A DNA stretch of 23,797 bases, taken from an uncultured Microbacterium sp. GTDB taxonomy: Bacteria > Actinomycetota > Actinomycetes > Actinomycetales > Microbacteriaceae. The number at the start of each line of letters is the position of its first letter. The stretch's first letter is position 1. Shown here one piece after another: positions 13,970 to 20,770 of the stretch. The translations under genes were made by a program, and so were the position numbers. The notes beneath the pieces are model-generated. The model did not search any database. It saw only the letters and a list, made by a program, of their open reading frames with translations, and had not been told where the DNA came from. The stretch spans positions 1 to 23,797 of the forward strand of contig CALKHM010000108.1 in assembly GCA_937988695.1 (NCBI GenBank). Direction: 5' to 3'.

Positions 13970-15237
13970 AGGTCCTCGACGCCGACGCGCACCCACGCGG
14001 AGTCCTTCGCCGCGCTCTGTTCGACGGCCGCCAGCACCCGCTGCACCGAGAGCCCTTCGGCGAAGGTGGGGTGCGGGTCGACGTCGTCGTGGATCGCCCG
14101 CACGAGGTCGACCGCCTGATGCACGAAACCGTGCTCGTAGCCGAGCATGTGCCCGGTCGGCCACCAGGCCGCCACATACGGATGCTGCGCCTCGGTCACC
14201 AGGATCTTCGTGAACCCCTGCCGGTCCCCCGGCGCCGTGCGGTCGTAGAACTGCAGGCTGTTGAGGTCTTCCAGATCGAACGCGAGTGCGCCCTTGTCGC
14301 CGGACACCTCGATCGTCAGCGAGTTCTTACGGCCGGTCGCGAACCGGGTCGCCTCGAACGAGACCAGGGCACCCCCGGAGAGCCGCCCCGTGAAGATCGC
14401 TGCGTCGTCGACGGTGACCTCGCCATAGCCCTCCGCGGCCACGCCCGACAGCCCGGAGCCCGATCCCAGCAGCGGCCGCCGCTTCACGATCGTCTCGACC
14501 GTGCCCGAGACGGCCTCGATCCGCTGACCGGTCACGAACTGGGTCATGTCGATGATGTGCGCACCGATGTCGCCCAGCGCCCCCGAGCCGGCATGCTCCT
14601 TCTGCAGCCGCCATGCCAGCGGTGCCTGCGGGTCGACGAGCCAGTCCTGCCGGTATGCCGCCCGCACCTGCTGCACGGTGCCCACCGCCCCCTGTGCGAT
14701 GAGGTCGCGCAGGAACGTGACCGCGGGCACCCGCCGGTAGGTGAATCCGACCATGGCCTTCGCGCCGCGCTCGGCGGCCCGCGTCGCGGCAGCGAGCATC
14801 GCCTCGGCCTCGGCCACCGTGTTGGCCAGCGGCTTCTCGCACAGCACGTGCTTGCCCGCCTCCAGCGCGGCGATCGCGATCTCGGCGTGCGAGTCACCCG
14901 GCGTGACGACATCCACGATGTCGATGTCGTCACGCGCGATCACCTTCCGCCAGTCGGTCTCCGATGCGCCCCAACCCCAGTGTGCGGCCGCCTGCGCCAC
15001 GGCATCCGCGTTGCGCCCGACCAGCACGGCCATCTCGACGTCCTCGGCCAGGTCGAACACCGCCGGAGCCTGCCGCCACCCCACCGAATGCGCGGCGCCC
15101 ATGAAGCCGTAGCCGATCATGGCCACGCGCAGGGGGCGTTTCGACTCGCTTCGCTCGCGAGGCGACCGGGACGCGTCTCGACCCGGCTGCGCCTGTCTCG
15201 ACTCGCTCGGCTCACGGGGCGAGCGCAGGGAGCTCAT
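13951..15237 (-). CDS. Gfo/Idh/MocA-family oxidoreductase with repeat-encoded N-terminal extension
   Basis: A 428-residue protein whose core begins about residue 36 (LRVAMIGYGFMGAAH; loop G42-x-G44-x-x-G47). The EKP motif is at 134-136 (CEKPLANT), and GDIGAHIIDM at 222-231 supplies the catalytic-site His227. This is a typical NAD(P)-dependent sugar dehydrogenase, related in type to DgpA, which makes 3-keto C-glucosides. The annotated ATG overlaps the beta2 stop (ATGA), supporting that start. The first 35 or so residues (Ser/Arg/Glu-rich, including RSPRERSESKR) are the translation of REP-like repeats at 15136-15224 and are not part of the fold. The C terminus (VFERA) also lies in a repeat. Both ends therefore look remodelled by repeat insertion. 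Function as 3-oxidase or keto-sugar reductase is unresolved. Confidence 0.85.
   Translation of the reverse strand: MSSLRSPREPSESRQAQPGRDASRSPRERSESKRPLRVAMIGYGFMGAAHSVGWRQAPAVFDLAEDVEMAVLVGRNADAVAQAAAHWGWGASETDWRKVIARDDIDIVDVVTPGDSHAEIAIAALEAGKHVLCEKPLANTVAEAEAMLAAATRAAERGAKAMVGFTYRRVPAVTFLRDLIAQGAVGTVQQVRAAYRQDWLVDPQAPLAWRLQKEHAGSGALGDIGAHIIDMTQFVTGQRIEAVSGTVETIVKRRPLLGSGSGLSGVAAEGYGEVTVDDAAIFTGRLSGGALVSFEATRFATGRKNSLTIEVSGDKGALAFDLEDLNSLQFYDRTAPGDRQGFTKILVTEAQHPYVAAWWPTGHMLGYEHGFVHQAVDLVRAIHDDVDPHPTFAEGLSVQRVLAAVEQSAAKDSAWVRVGVEDLVFERA
15136..15224. repeat. REP-like repeats inside the 5' end of the Gfo/Idh gene
   Basis: Two degenerate copies starting GCGTTTCGACTCGCTTCGCT (15136-15168) and GTCTCGACTCGCTCGGCTCA (15195-15224), with a third fragment between them. 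They are in frame and translated as a Ser/Arg/Glu-rich leader of the dehydrogenase. Intragenic location is unusual for this element class, which otherwise occupies intergenic gaps here. Confidence 0.7.
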
Positions 15238-15656
15238 GCCAGCACCAGCTCTCGCTCGACAGGCACGCGGTTAGTGACATAGCGCCCGGGGCCCCCGTCC
15301 ACGCCCGGCATGATCTGCATGTAGAGCAGCCGCATCGTCAGCACGACCTCGACCCTCAGCCGCGCTCCCGGAGCCGGCATGTGCTCGAGCGGGATGACGA
15401 CATCCGGACGGTCGGCGACGAACCACAGCGTCTCCCACTGCTCGGGCAGTTCGTCGATGCGGTAGCTACGGCCTGCCAGCACGAAGCGCAGCGCGTCTTT
15501 TGGCACGTTCACGCCATCGACGGATGCCGCGACGTCGTCGACGGCCGACAGCCACAGGCTGCGGTACCAGGGGATCTGCACCGATACCGCGATGCCGCTG
15601 CCGTCGGGCAGCCGACGGACGTCCTTCTCGGAGAACAGGGAGTTGTGCGTGGCCAC
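15234..15656 (-). CDS. C-glycoside deglycosidase beta subunit (DUF6379-type), copy beta2
   Basis: A 140-residue paralogue of beta1 and beta3 showing the same landmarks: LPDGSGIAVSVQIPWYRSLWLS near the N terminus, a DDVAASVDGVNV strand, a Trp-containing middle (QWETLWFVADRP) and a MRLLYMQI strand near the C terminus. The conserved 'IPWYRSL' is shared with beta1 ('IPWYRAL') and beta3 ('LPWIRAL'). It lies 15 nt after alpha2 and overlaps the Gfo/Idh ATG by 4 bp, so alpha2 with beta2 is the natural pair, with the order reversed relative to beta1-alpha1. The start is GTG at 15656 with AAGGAA 5 nt upstream. Assignment to the CarC/DfgB/DgpC family is by pattern and context. Confidence 0.8.
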   Translation of the reverse strand: MATHNSLFSEKDVRRLPDGSGIAVSVQIPWYRSLWLSAVDDVAASVDGVNVPKDALRFVLAGRSYRIDELPEQWETLWFVADRPDVVIPLEHMPAPGARLRVEVVLTMRLLYMQIMPGVDGGPGRYVTNRVPVERELVLA

Positions 15657-15671
15657 GATGGTTCCTTGCTG

Positions 15672-16709
15672 TCAGGCCGGGGCGGTGGCGTGGGCGGCGG
15701 CGTCCTCGATCGCGCCGCGCATGAGCGCATGCTGCTTCTTGACGAGGTCGATGGGGTCGGCCTCACCGAGGTCGGAGAAGGCGTGGCCCTCCCACTCGCT
15801 GGACAGGTAGCCGCGGTAGCCGCCGGCCACGAACTGCCGCACGATCCGCGGGATGTCCATCGCCGGCTCCTGGCCGTCGGCGCCGATGTCGTAGAACTTC
15901 GCGTGCACGTGGAAGATCTGCGGCATGATGTCCAGCCACTCCTCGGGCGGCACGAGCCCGTGCATGTTGAACGCGAGACGTGTGAACGGGCCGAACCGCA
16001 ACGGGTCGACGCCTTCGCCGGTCAGGTAGTCCTCGAACTTCTGGTTGCGCACGTGCATCGGGGCCGGCTCGTGCCAGATCTCGTCCATCACCGCGAAGTG
16101 CCTCTGGTCCAGTCCCATCTTCGCGAGCTGGTGCAGCAGCGTCGGCGACAGGCTGTGCATGGTCGACGAGAAGTCGGCGGTGAAGCCCAGCCGGTCGCTG
16201 CCGAGCTCGTCGTACATCTCCCGGATGGCGAGCACGGCTGGATCGTTCGGGCCGGACGGCGCATGGATCTCGTAGCCCAGCCGCTGGTCGTACTGCTCCG
16301 CCAACGGCAGCAGGCTGCGCAGCAGCTCACGGCCTGCCGAACGGATCACCACGCGGCGGAATCCCAGCGCGTGCGCGGTCTTCAGCTGCCGGGCGAGGAA
16401 CTCGTGCTCCTCGCCGGGCGTCATGTCGCGCTCCTTGCGACGCCCCATGTCGAGGTTCGTGCCCACTGCGCTCGGCTCCAGGCCGTATTTGTCCAGCGAG
16501 TCGAACCACACCTTCACGAACGCGCGGTCGACGTCGGGATAGGTGCGCAGCAGCTGTGCGATGTTGAACTCGACGCCCGGCCCGATGCCGTTCTCGGCGA
16601 CCGCCGCGATGAGCGTCTCCGGCGTGTACAGACCCGCGGCGAACTCGCTGGTCATCGAGTAGAGCGTGGTGCCCAGCTGGATGCCGGTGCCCGCGATGCC
16701 GTCGCTCAT
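15672..16709 (-). CDS. C-glycoside deglycosidase alpha subunit, TIM-barrel catalytic subunit, copy alpha2
   Basis: A 345-residue sugar-phosphate-isomerase-fold protein. Putative metal ligands are E147 (GYEIHAPS), D179 (GFTADFSS), H269 (HVHAKFYDIG) and E305 (LSSEWEGHAF). H149 in the E-x-H motif sits where a catalytic base would be expected. The block order and the YSMTSEF N-terminal strand match alpha1, so the two are paralogues. The reaction of the family is beta-elimination-like cleavage of the C-C bond of a 3-keto C-glycoside, releasing aglycone and an unsaturated or anhydro keto-sugar. The ATG at 16709 is chosen because it overlaps the alpha1 stop (ATGA) and has a G-rich Shine-Dalgarno. 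The longer in-frame start would reach into alpha1. Substrate specificity cannot be read from sequence. Confidence 0.85.
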   Translation of the reverse strand: MSDGIAGTGIQLGTTLYSMTSEFAAGLYTPETLIAAVAENGIGPGVEFNIAQLLRTYPDVDRAFVKVWFDSLDKYGLEPSAVGTNLDMGRRKERDMTPGEEHEFLARQLKTAHALGFRRVVIRSAGRELLRSLLPLAEQYDQRLGYEIHAPSGPNDPAVLAIREMYDELGSDRLGFTADFSSTMHSLSPTLLHQLAKMGLDQRHFAVMDEIWHEPAPMHVRNQKFEDYLTGEGVDPLRFGPFTRLAFNMHGLVPPEEWLDIMPQIFHVHAKFYDIGADGQEPAMDIPRIVRQFVAGGYRGYLSSEWEGHAFSDLGEADPIDLVKKQHALMRGAIEDAAAHATAPA

Positions 16710-17833
16710 GCGTGTGCCCCCCTCGTCGTCGGCCGTGTCGACCCGCGTCGCTCGCCCAGCCACTCGGCCAGCTGCACGCGGGCGGCGGCGGCATCGGTCA
16801 CCATCTGCGATCCGGCATCGTGCGCGGCCGACCGCTGCACGGCCTGCTCACCGGCGACGATCTCGAACGGCGACTGCCAGTGGTTCCAGTGCCAGCCCTC
16901 GTACTCACTGGAGATCGCACCGTCGTAGCCGTTCTCGACGAGCAGGCGGATGAGATCGCGCACGGGGACCGAGGGCTCCTCGCCGGTGTCGTCGATGCCG
17001 AAGAACTTGCCGTGCACGTGCCGGATCCACGGCATGATCTCCAGCCAGTCGTTCACGCGCGCCGGGCCGAACAGACCCGTGCCGTTGATCCCGAAGTCGA
17101 CCCCGAGGTCGGGCCTTCCGTTCTCGGCGCCCAGCGCGATGAAGCGCCCGAACCTCTGGCCGTGGTCGGCCTGGTCGGCCGGGGGCCCGGCCTGGAAGAA
17201 CTCGTCCCACAGCGCGACGACCTTTGCCAGCAGCTCGTCCGACGCCCCGCGGCGGCGGTAGGCCTCGATCAGCGAGGGGGCGAAGCCGGTGGTGGTCGCC
17301 CCCCAGTCCGCGGTGAAGCCGAGGAACGGCGAGCCGACCTTCTCGTAACGGTCGCGCAGCGCGAGGATGCGCGGGTGCGACGCATACTGGTCGGCGTGCA
17401 CCTCGAGCGCCAGCGTCACGCCGTGCTTCTCGGCGACCGGCGCGAGCCGCTCCATGGAGTCGGGCTCGATCGAGATCTGCACGCGCGCGATCGGGAATCC
17501 GAGCTTCGCGGCCGCCTCGATCTGACGGCGCATGTACTCGATGAGCTCGTCCTGGTTCAGCAGCCGATCGCGATGGATGCCGATGTCGGCGTTGATCGCG
17601 AGCGAGGTCTGCACGAGCCCGACCTCATCGACGAGATCGCGGAACCGTCCCGCGAACGCGTCGTCGATCTCCGGGAACCCGCGGAAGCTGGAGAATCCGA
17701 TGATCTCCAGTCCGGGTCCGTACCCGTCGTCGGCGACCTTGCGGACCAGCTGCTCGAGATCGTACTGGCGCCCGTGGAAGGCGCGCGTGAAGCTGTACAG
17801 CGTCACGCCCTGGATCGGGGCCCCGAGGCTCAT
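16706..17833 (-). CDS. C-glycoside deglycosidase alpha subunit, TIM-barrel catalytic subunit, copy alpha1
   Basis: A 375-residue TIM-barrel protein. It begins MSLGAPIQGVTLYSFTRAFH, a strand typical of the family. Putative metal ligands are E144 (LALEVHADQ), D176 (GFTADWGAT), H274 (HVHGKFFGID) and E310 (ISSEYEGWHW). H146 provides the E-x-H motif shared with alpha2. Compared with alpha2 it has about 30 extra C-terminal residues (AARVQLAEWLGERRG...). AAGGAGGT precedes the ATG, which overlaps the beta1 stop by 4 bp, so beta1-alpha1 is probably made as a stoichiometric complex. The far upstream open frame only shadows beta1. I infer C-C bond cleavage of a 3-keto C-glycoside, with a substrate range different from alpha2. 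Confidence 0.86.
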   Translation of the reverse strand: MSLGAPIQGVTLYSFTRAFHGRQYDLEQLVRKVADDGYGPGLEIIGFSSFRGFPEIDDAFAGRFRDLVDEVGLVQTSLAINADIGIHRDRLLNQDELIEYMRRQIEAAAKLGFPIARVQISIEPDSMERLAPVAEKHGVTLALEVHADQYASHPRILALRDRYEKVGSPFLGFTADWGATTTGFAPSLIEAYRRRGASDELLAKVVALWDEFFQAGPPADQADHGQRFGRFIALGAENGRPDLGVDFGINGTGLFGPARVNDWLEIMPWIRHVHGKFFGIDDTGEEPSVPVRDLIRLLVENGYDGAISSEYEGWHWNHWQSPFEIVAGEQAVQRSAAHDAGSQMVTDAAAARVQLAEWLGERRGSTRPTTRGAHA

Positions 17834-18240
17834 GCCGCCACCTCCTTCGTCGTCGCTGGCATCGTCTTCGTGTCGTGCTCCTCGATGCGCAGCACCTGGC
17901 CCCCGTCGATGATGATGTACGGGATGTAGAGCTTGAGCTCGACGTCGACGCGATGCTCGTCGGAGCCTGTTGCGAGTGGGATGTCGCCGGAGACGATCGC
18001 CGAGTCGAGCGGGAACCACCACTGGTCGGTGTCGTCGACGAGGTCGGCGAGGCGGAAGGTGCGCCCGTTCATGGTCCAGCGCAGGGACTCGACGGGTGCC
18101 TGCACGCCGTCGACGGCGAACGAGACCTCTGAGATGCACGAGCCGGGCAGTGCCCGGTACCAGGGGATGCGCACCTCGACGGCGCTGCGCACGCCGTCGG
18201 TCGTGAGCGTGTCCTGCTCGATGATGCGATCGGGTATCAC
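17830..18240 (-). CDS. C-glycoside deglycosidase beta subunit (DUF6379-type), copy beta1
   Basis: A 136-residue beta-rich protein: GVRSAVEVRIPWYRALPGSC, a SEVSFAVDGV strand, TDQWWFPLDS in the middle and LKLYIPYIII near the C terminus. These landmarks recur in beta2 and beta3. It is the first gene of the deglycosidase operon. The start is GTG at 18240 with a near-perfect AAGGAGGT (18252-18245) 4 nt upstream. This is stronger than any other ribosome site in the window, suggesting high expression. A promoter lies 41-69 nt upstream. It should form a complex with the overlapping alpha1 subunit. The product family (CarC/DfgB/DgpC) is assigned by pattern and pairing. Confidence 0.82.
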   Translation of the reverse strand: MIPDRIIEQDTLTTDGVRSAVEVRIPWYRALPGSCISEVSFAVDGVQAPVESLRWTMNGRTFRLADLVDDTDQWWFPLDSAIVSGDIPLATGSDEHRVDVELKLYIPYIIIDGGQVLRIEEHDTKTMPATTKEVAA

Positions 18241-18280
18241 CGCGACCTCCTTGAGACGACTACTTTGTCCTTGTTCCTAC

Positions 18281-18309
18281 AGTGTAATGTCTAATTTAGA
18301 CATAAGCAA
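18281..18309 (-). promoter_or_regulatory. Promoter of the beta1-alpha1-alpha2-beta2 operon
   Basis: On the minus strand TTGCTT (18309-18304) and TACACT (18286-18281) are separated by exactly 17 nt. The predicted leader to the GTG at 18240 is about 35 nt and carries AAGGAGGT. The entire 17-nt spacer is a perfect palindrome (18287-18303), so the promoter is almost certainly regulated. Confidence 0.7.
18287..18303. promoter_or_regulatory. Perfect 17-bp palindrome in the promoter spacer (site 4)
   Basis: ATGTCTAATTTAGACAT has perfect 8-bp arms around one central base and fills the spacer between -35 and -10. Its GTCTA-N3-TAGAC core equals the box at 1738-1752. Extended outward on the minus strand it reads GCTTA-N15-TTACA, a weaker relative of sites 1-3. 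An operator for the ROK regulator or another local repressor is inferred. Confidence 0.6.
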
Positions 18310-18327
18310 GCGTGTTTCCTGACCGCC

Positions 18328-18412
18328 GCGTTTCGACTCGTCGCTACGCTCCTCGCTCAACGCCCGGGAGGAGAGAGCCGGTCGTTGAGCGAGCGCAGCG
18401 AGCCGAAACGCC
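18328..18412. repeat. REP-like inverted repeat pair, probable terminator of the GMC operon
   Basis: GCGTTTCGACTCGTCGCTAC... (18328-18367) and the inverted copy GCCGGTCGTTGAGCGAGCGC... (18377-18412) can fold into a long hairpin. It starts 14 nt after the GMC stop codon and ends before the next promoter, so it likely ends the incoming minus-strand transcript. It belongs to the same family as the other three repeat loci in 12.8-18.4 kb. Confidence 0.7.
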
Positions 18413-18425
18413 CCGGCCGTCCTGC

Positions 18426-19967
18426 TCACCGCCCCAGCTCCCGCGCGATGCGTCGAGCCCCGCGAACGGCCAGCGCTACTGACGTGAGGGTGGGATTGCA
18501 GGCAGTGGCGGTGGGGATCACACCGTTGCCGGCCACGAAGACACCCGGTGCCGACCACACCTCGCTGTCCGGTCCGCACACGCTGCGCCCGTCGTCGGCC
18601 TCTCCCATCCGCACGCTGCCCTGGTAGTGCAGCGAGGCGCCCAGGGGCATCGTGAAGGGATGGTCGTCGATGGGCTCGCCGACGGCCCGGCCGAGCCGCA
18701 CGATCTCCGTCCGCGCACGATCGAGCACCTCGTGGTCGCGCTCGGTGAGCCGGTAGTGGATGCGCATGGCCGGCATGCCGTAGGCGTCGACCTCGTCGGC
18801 CGAGAACTCCACGCGGTCGTCCCACTGCAGGTCCTTGGCGGTGAACAGTCCGAGCCCCACGATCGACCCGGGCTCGGCCGGGTCGTCGTCGGCGAGTGGC
18901 ACCGGCGAGGCATCCAGCTGCATGATCTGGCCGTGGAACGGCACGTCATCCGTGTACGGGACCCAGCTGACACCGCTCTGCTCGCTGAGCGCACCGCCGA
19001 CCACGTCGTGCTCGTCGGACTGCCCAGCCGGCGCCGTCGGCGCTGCGCGCACCGTGTCGCGGATGCGTGAGGCGAACACCACCTGCGACTGGTCGTTGAG
19101 CATGCGCCCGAGCGCCGCGGGACGGATGCCGGAGGCCCACAGCACCTGGGGGGTGCGCAGCGCGTCGGCGGCCACCACGACGAACCGGGCTCCCACCTGG
19201 TGCACCTTGCCACTGCGCAGATCGCGCACCTCCACGCCGGTCGCGCGGCCACCCTCGGTCAGCACCCGCGTGACCAGCGACTCGTCGTGCAGCTGGAAGC
19301 GCGGGTTGTCCCGGGTCACGTCGCCGAAGACCACGTCCGACCCCGACCAGACCAGCCGCCCGTCGGCACGCCGGTGCACGGCCAGCGGCATGCGCTGCAC
19401 GCGGCGGCCGGCGGCGCGCGAGTCGTCGACGGCCGCTGCCAGGCGCGCGCGGACGAGCTCGGTGTAGGGCGCACCGTCGAACGCGTCGGTGGTGACCCCG
19501 AGCAGGCGATCGCCCTCGTCGAGCAGCTCGTCGAGGTCGGGAAGGAACCCGATGCGCTCGCTGTCGCCCGGGCGCGGGCACGCGCCGGTCCAGTGCGCGC
19601 CCATCCCCCCGACGTTGCTGGAGAACGCGGCGACGGGCAGGCCGTCCTCCCCCGGCTCCTGGAACCCGGCGGCCAGCAGATACGTGCCCGGACGCGCCAT
19701 CCGGTCGCCGGACTTCACCGCCCCCGGCGAGCTCACAGTCGCCGCTCCTGCCGCCGGGCCCTCGGAGCGCTGCTGGGCTCGGGCCCGGACCGCGGCATCC
19801 GGGATGTTCTTGACGTGCGAGCCGGGCGGATCCGACACGGTCGGGCCGACCTCGAACGTCGCGATGGTCGCCTGCGGTGCCTGCTCGCTGAGGATGCGGG
19901 CGTATGTCGCGCCGGTCGGTCCGCTGCCGACGATCGCGACGTCGACGCGGGTGGGATAGCGGCTCAT
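18426..19967 (-). CDS. GMC / pyranose-oxidase-type FAD oxidoreductase, probable (C-)glycoside 3-oxidase
   Basis: A 513-residue flavoenzyme. GSGPTG at 14-19 is the FAD loop, with E39 at the end of strand 2. GGMGAHWTGACPRP (120-133) closely matches the pyranose 2-oxidase flavinylation motif, so His125 may be covalently bound to FAD. H447 (SLHYQGSVRMG) and N491 (CNPTLTSVALAV) form the GMC catalytic His-Asn pair. Actinobacterial relatives (CarA of Microbacterium, bacterial glycoside 3-oxidases) oxidise the C3 hydroxyl of glucosides, including C-glucosides, giving the 3-keto substrate of the deglycosidases next door. The length fits this group. The ATG at 19967 overlaps the preceding isomerase stop by 4 bp. 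The frame is open further upstream, but only over that gene. No signal peptide is seen, so it acts in the cytoplasm. Confidence 0.87.
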   Translation of the reverse strand: MSRYPTRVDVAIVGSGPTGATYARILSEQAPQATIATFEVGPTVSDPPGSHVKNIPDAAVRARAQQRSEGPAAGAATVSSPGAVKSGDRMARPGTYLLAAGFQEPGEDGLPVAAFSSNVGGMGAHWTGACPRPGDSERIGFLPDLDELLDEGDRLLGVTTDAFDGAPYTELVRARLAAAVDDSRAAGRRVQRMPLAVHRRADGRLVWSGSDVVFGDVTRDNPRFQLHDESLVTRVLTEGGRATGVEVRDLRSGKVHQVGARFVVVAADALRTPQVLWASGIRPAALGRMLNDQSQVVFASRIRDTVRAAPTAPAGQSDEHDVVGGALSEQSGVSWVPYTDDVPFHGQIMQLDASPVPLADDDPAEPGSIVGLGLFTAKDLQWDDRVEFSADEVDAYGMPAMRIHYRLTERDHEVLDRARTEIVRLGRAVGEPIDDHPFTMPLGASLHYQGSVRMGEADDGRSVCGPDSEVWSAPGVFVAGNGVIPTATACNPTLTSVALAVRGARRIARELGR

Positions 19968-20758
19968 GCGCGGGCCGCCCGCTCGCGGATGAGGGCGGTG
20001 GATGCCACGGACTCCTGCGTCGGGTAGTACTCCAGGCCGATCGGCCCGTCGTATCCCGAGGCGCGCAGGACGCCCAGGCGCTGCGCCCAGTCCAGCCCGC
20101 CCGAGCCCGGCTCGCCACGGCCCGGGGCATCGGCCAGCTGCACGTAGGCGACCAGCCCCGCGGCGTTCGCGAGCTCGGCGGCCATGTCCTCGCCCTCGAC
20201 CGCCGAGTGGTAGATGTCGTAGAGCACGCCGAAGAACGGGGAGTCCACGCCGCGCGCGACGTATACGGCCTCGGCCGTGCGGTCCAGCAGCGACCCGGGA
20301 TGATCGACGCGGATGTTGACCGGCTCGAGCGTGAGGGTGATGCCGGAGCCGTCGATCTGTGCGATCGCCTTGCGATAGATCTCGATCAGCTTGTCGAGCT
20401 GGGTCTGTCGCTTCCAGCCACCGAAGCCCGTGCCGCTGCCCACGACGATGCGCGGGCAGCCGAGGTCCTGGGCGATCGCGACGCCCTCGTCGAGCTTGCG
20501 GAAGAACTCGGAGTGATCCCACGGCGGGATCATGAACTGGGTGCGCGGCTCGGACAGCTGTGCGGTCAGAACGGTGCCGGTCTCGTCGAGTGCGGCCTTC
20601 AGCGCCGGGAGGTCCTTCGGCGACGCCGGGGCGTCGACCCCGGTGGGGCCCCACATCTCGACGGCCGTGAAACCCGCCGCGGCGGCGGCGCGCACACGGT
20701 CGTGGTAGTCGCCGGCCTCGGTGAACAGCAGTTCGATGTTGGGTGCGAGCTGGTACAC
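19964..20758 (-). CDS. Hydroxypyruvate-isomerase-like TIM-barrel protein
   Basis: A 264-residue protein, the usual size of the Hyi-type branch of the AP-endonuclease-2 family. Ligands: E145 (LTLEPVN), D181 (LYDIYHSAVEGED), Q207 (YVQLADAPGRGEPGSG) and E243 (IGLEYYPT), the Glu-Asp-Gln-Glu set of that branch rather than the Glu-Asp-His-Glu set of the deglycosidase alpha subunits. Known members isomerise hydroxypyruvate/tartronate semialdehyde or epimerise keto-sugars. Here it probably acts on a sugar fragment downstream of C-C cleavage (inference). The start is GTG at 20758 with GAGGAG 6 nt upstream. It lies 12 nt after the SnoaL-like gene and overlaps the GMC gene. Confidence 0.85.
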   Translation of the reverse strand: MYQLAPNIELLFTEAGDYHDRVRAAAAAGFTAVEMWGPTGVDAPASPKDLPALKAALDETGTVLTAQLSEPRTQFMIPPWDHSEFFRKLDEGVAIAQDLGCPRIVVGSGTGFGGWKRQTQLDKLIEIYRKAIAQIDGSGITLTLEPVNIRVDHPGSLLDRTAEAVYVARGVDSPFFGVLYDIYHSAVEGEDMAAELANAAGLVAYVQLADAPGRGEPGSGGLDWAQRLGVLRASGYDGPIGLEYYPTQESVASTALIRERAARA

Positions 20759-20770
20759 GGTGTCTCCTCT

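Noticed and set aside
12861..14177. Extension of the isomerase frame upstream to 14177 as one larger protein
   Set aside because: The extra part is translated from a repeat hairpin and from antisense/out-of-frame sequence of the Gfo/Idh gene. The ATG at 13865 has AAGGAG and starts at the first barrel strand.
12809..18412. A CRISPR array or insertion-sequence ends
   Set aside because: The repeats are irregularly spaced, partly inverted, lie inside or beside genes and have no uniform spacers. No transposase frame or target duplication was seen.
18426..20654. A fused 742-residue GMC protein starting at 20654
   Set aside because: The N-terminal 229 residues are an out-of-frame reading of the Hyi-like isomerase gene. 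The ATG at 19967 overlaps that gene's stop and begins directly with the FAD-binding strand.
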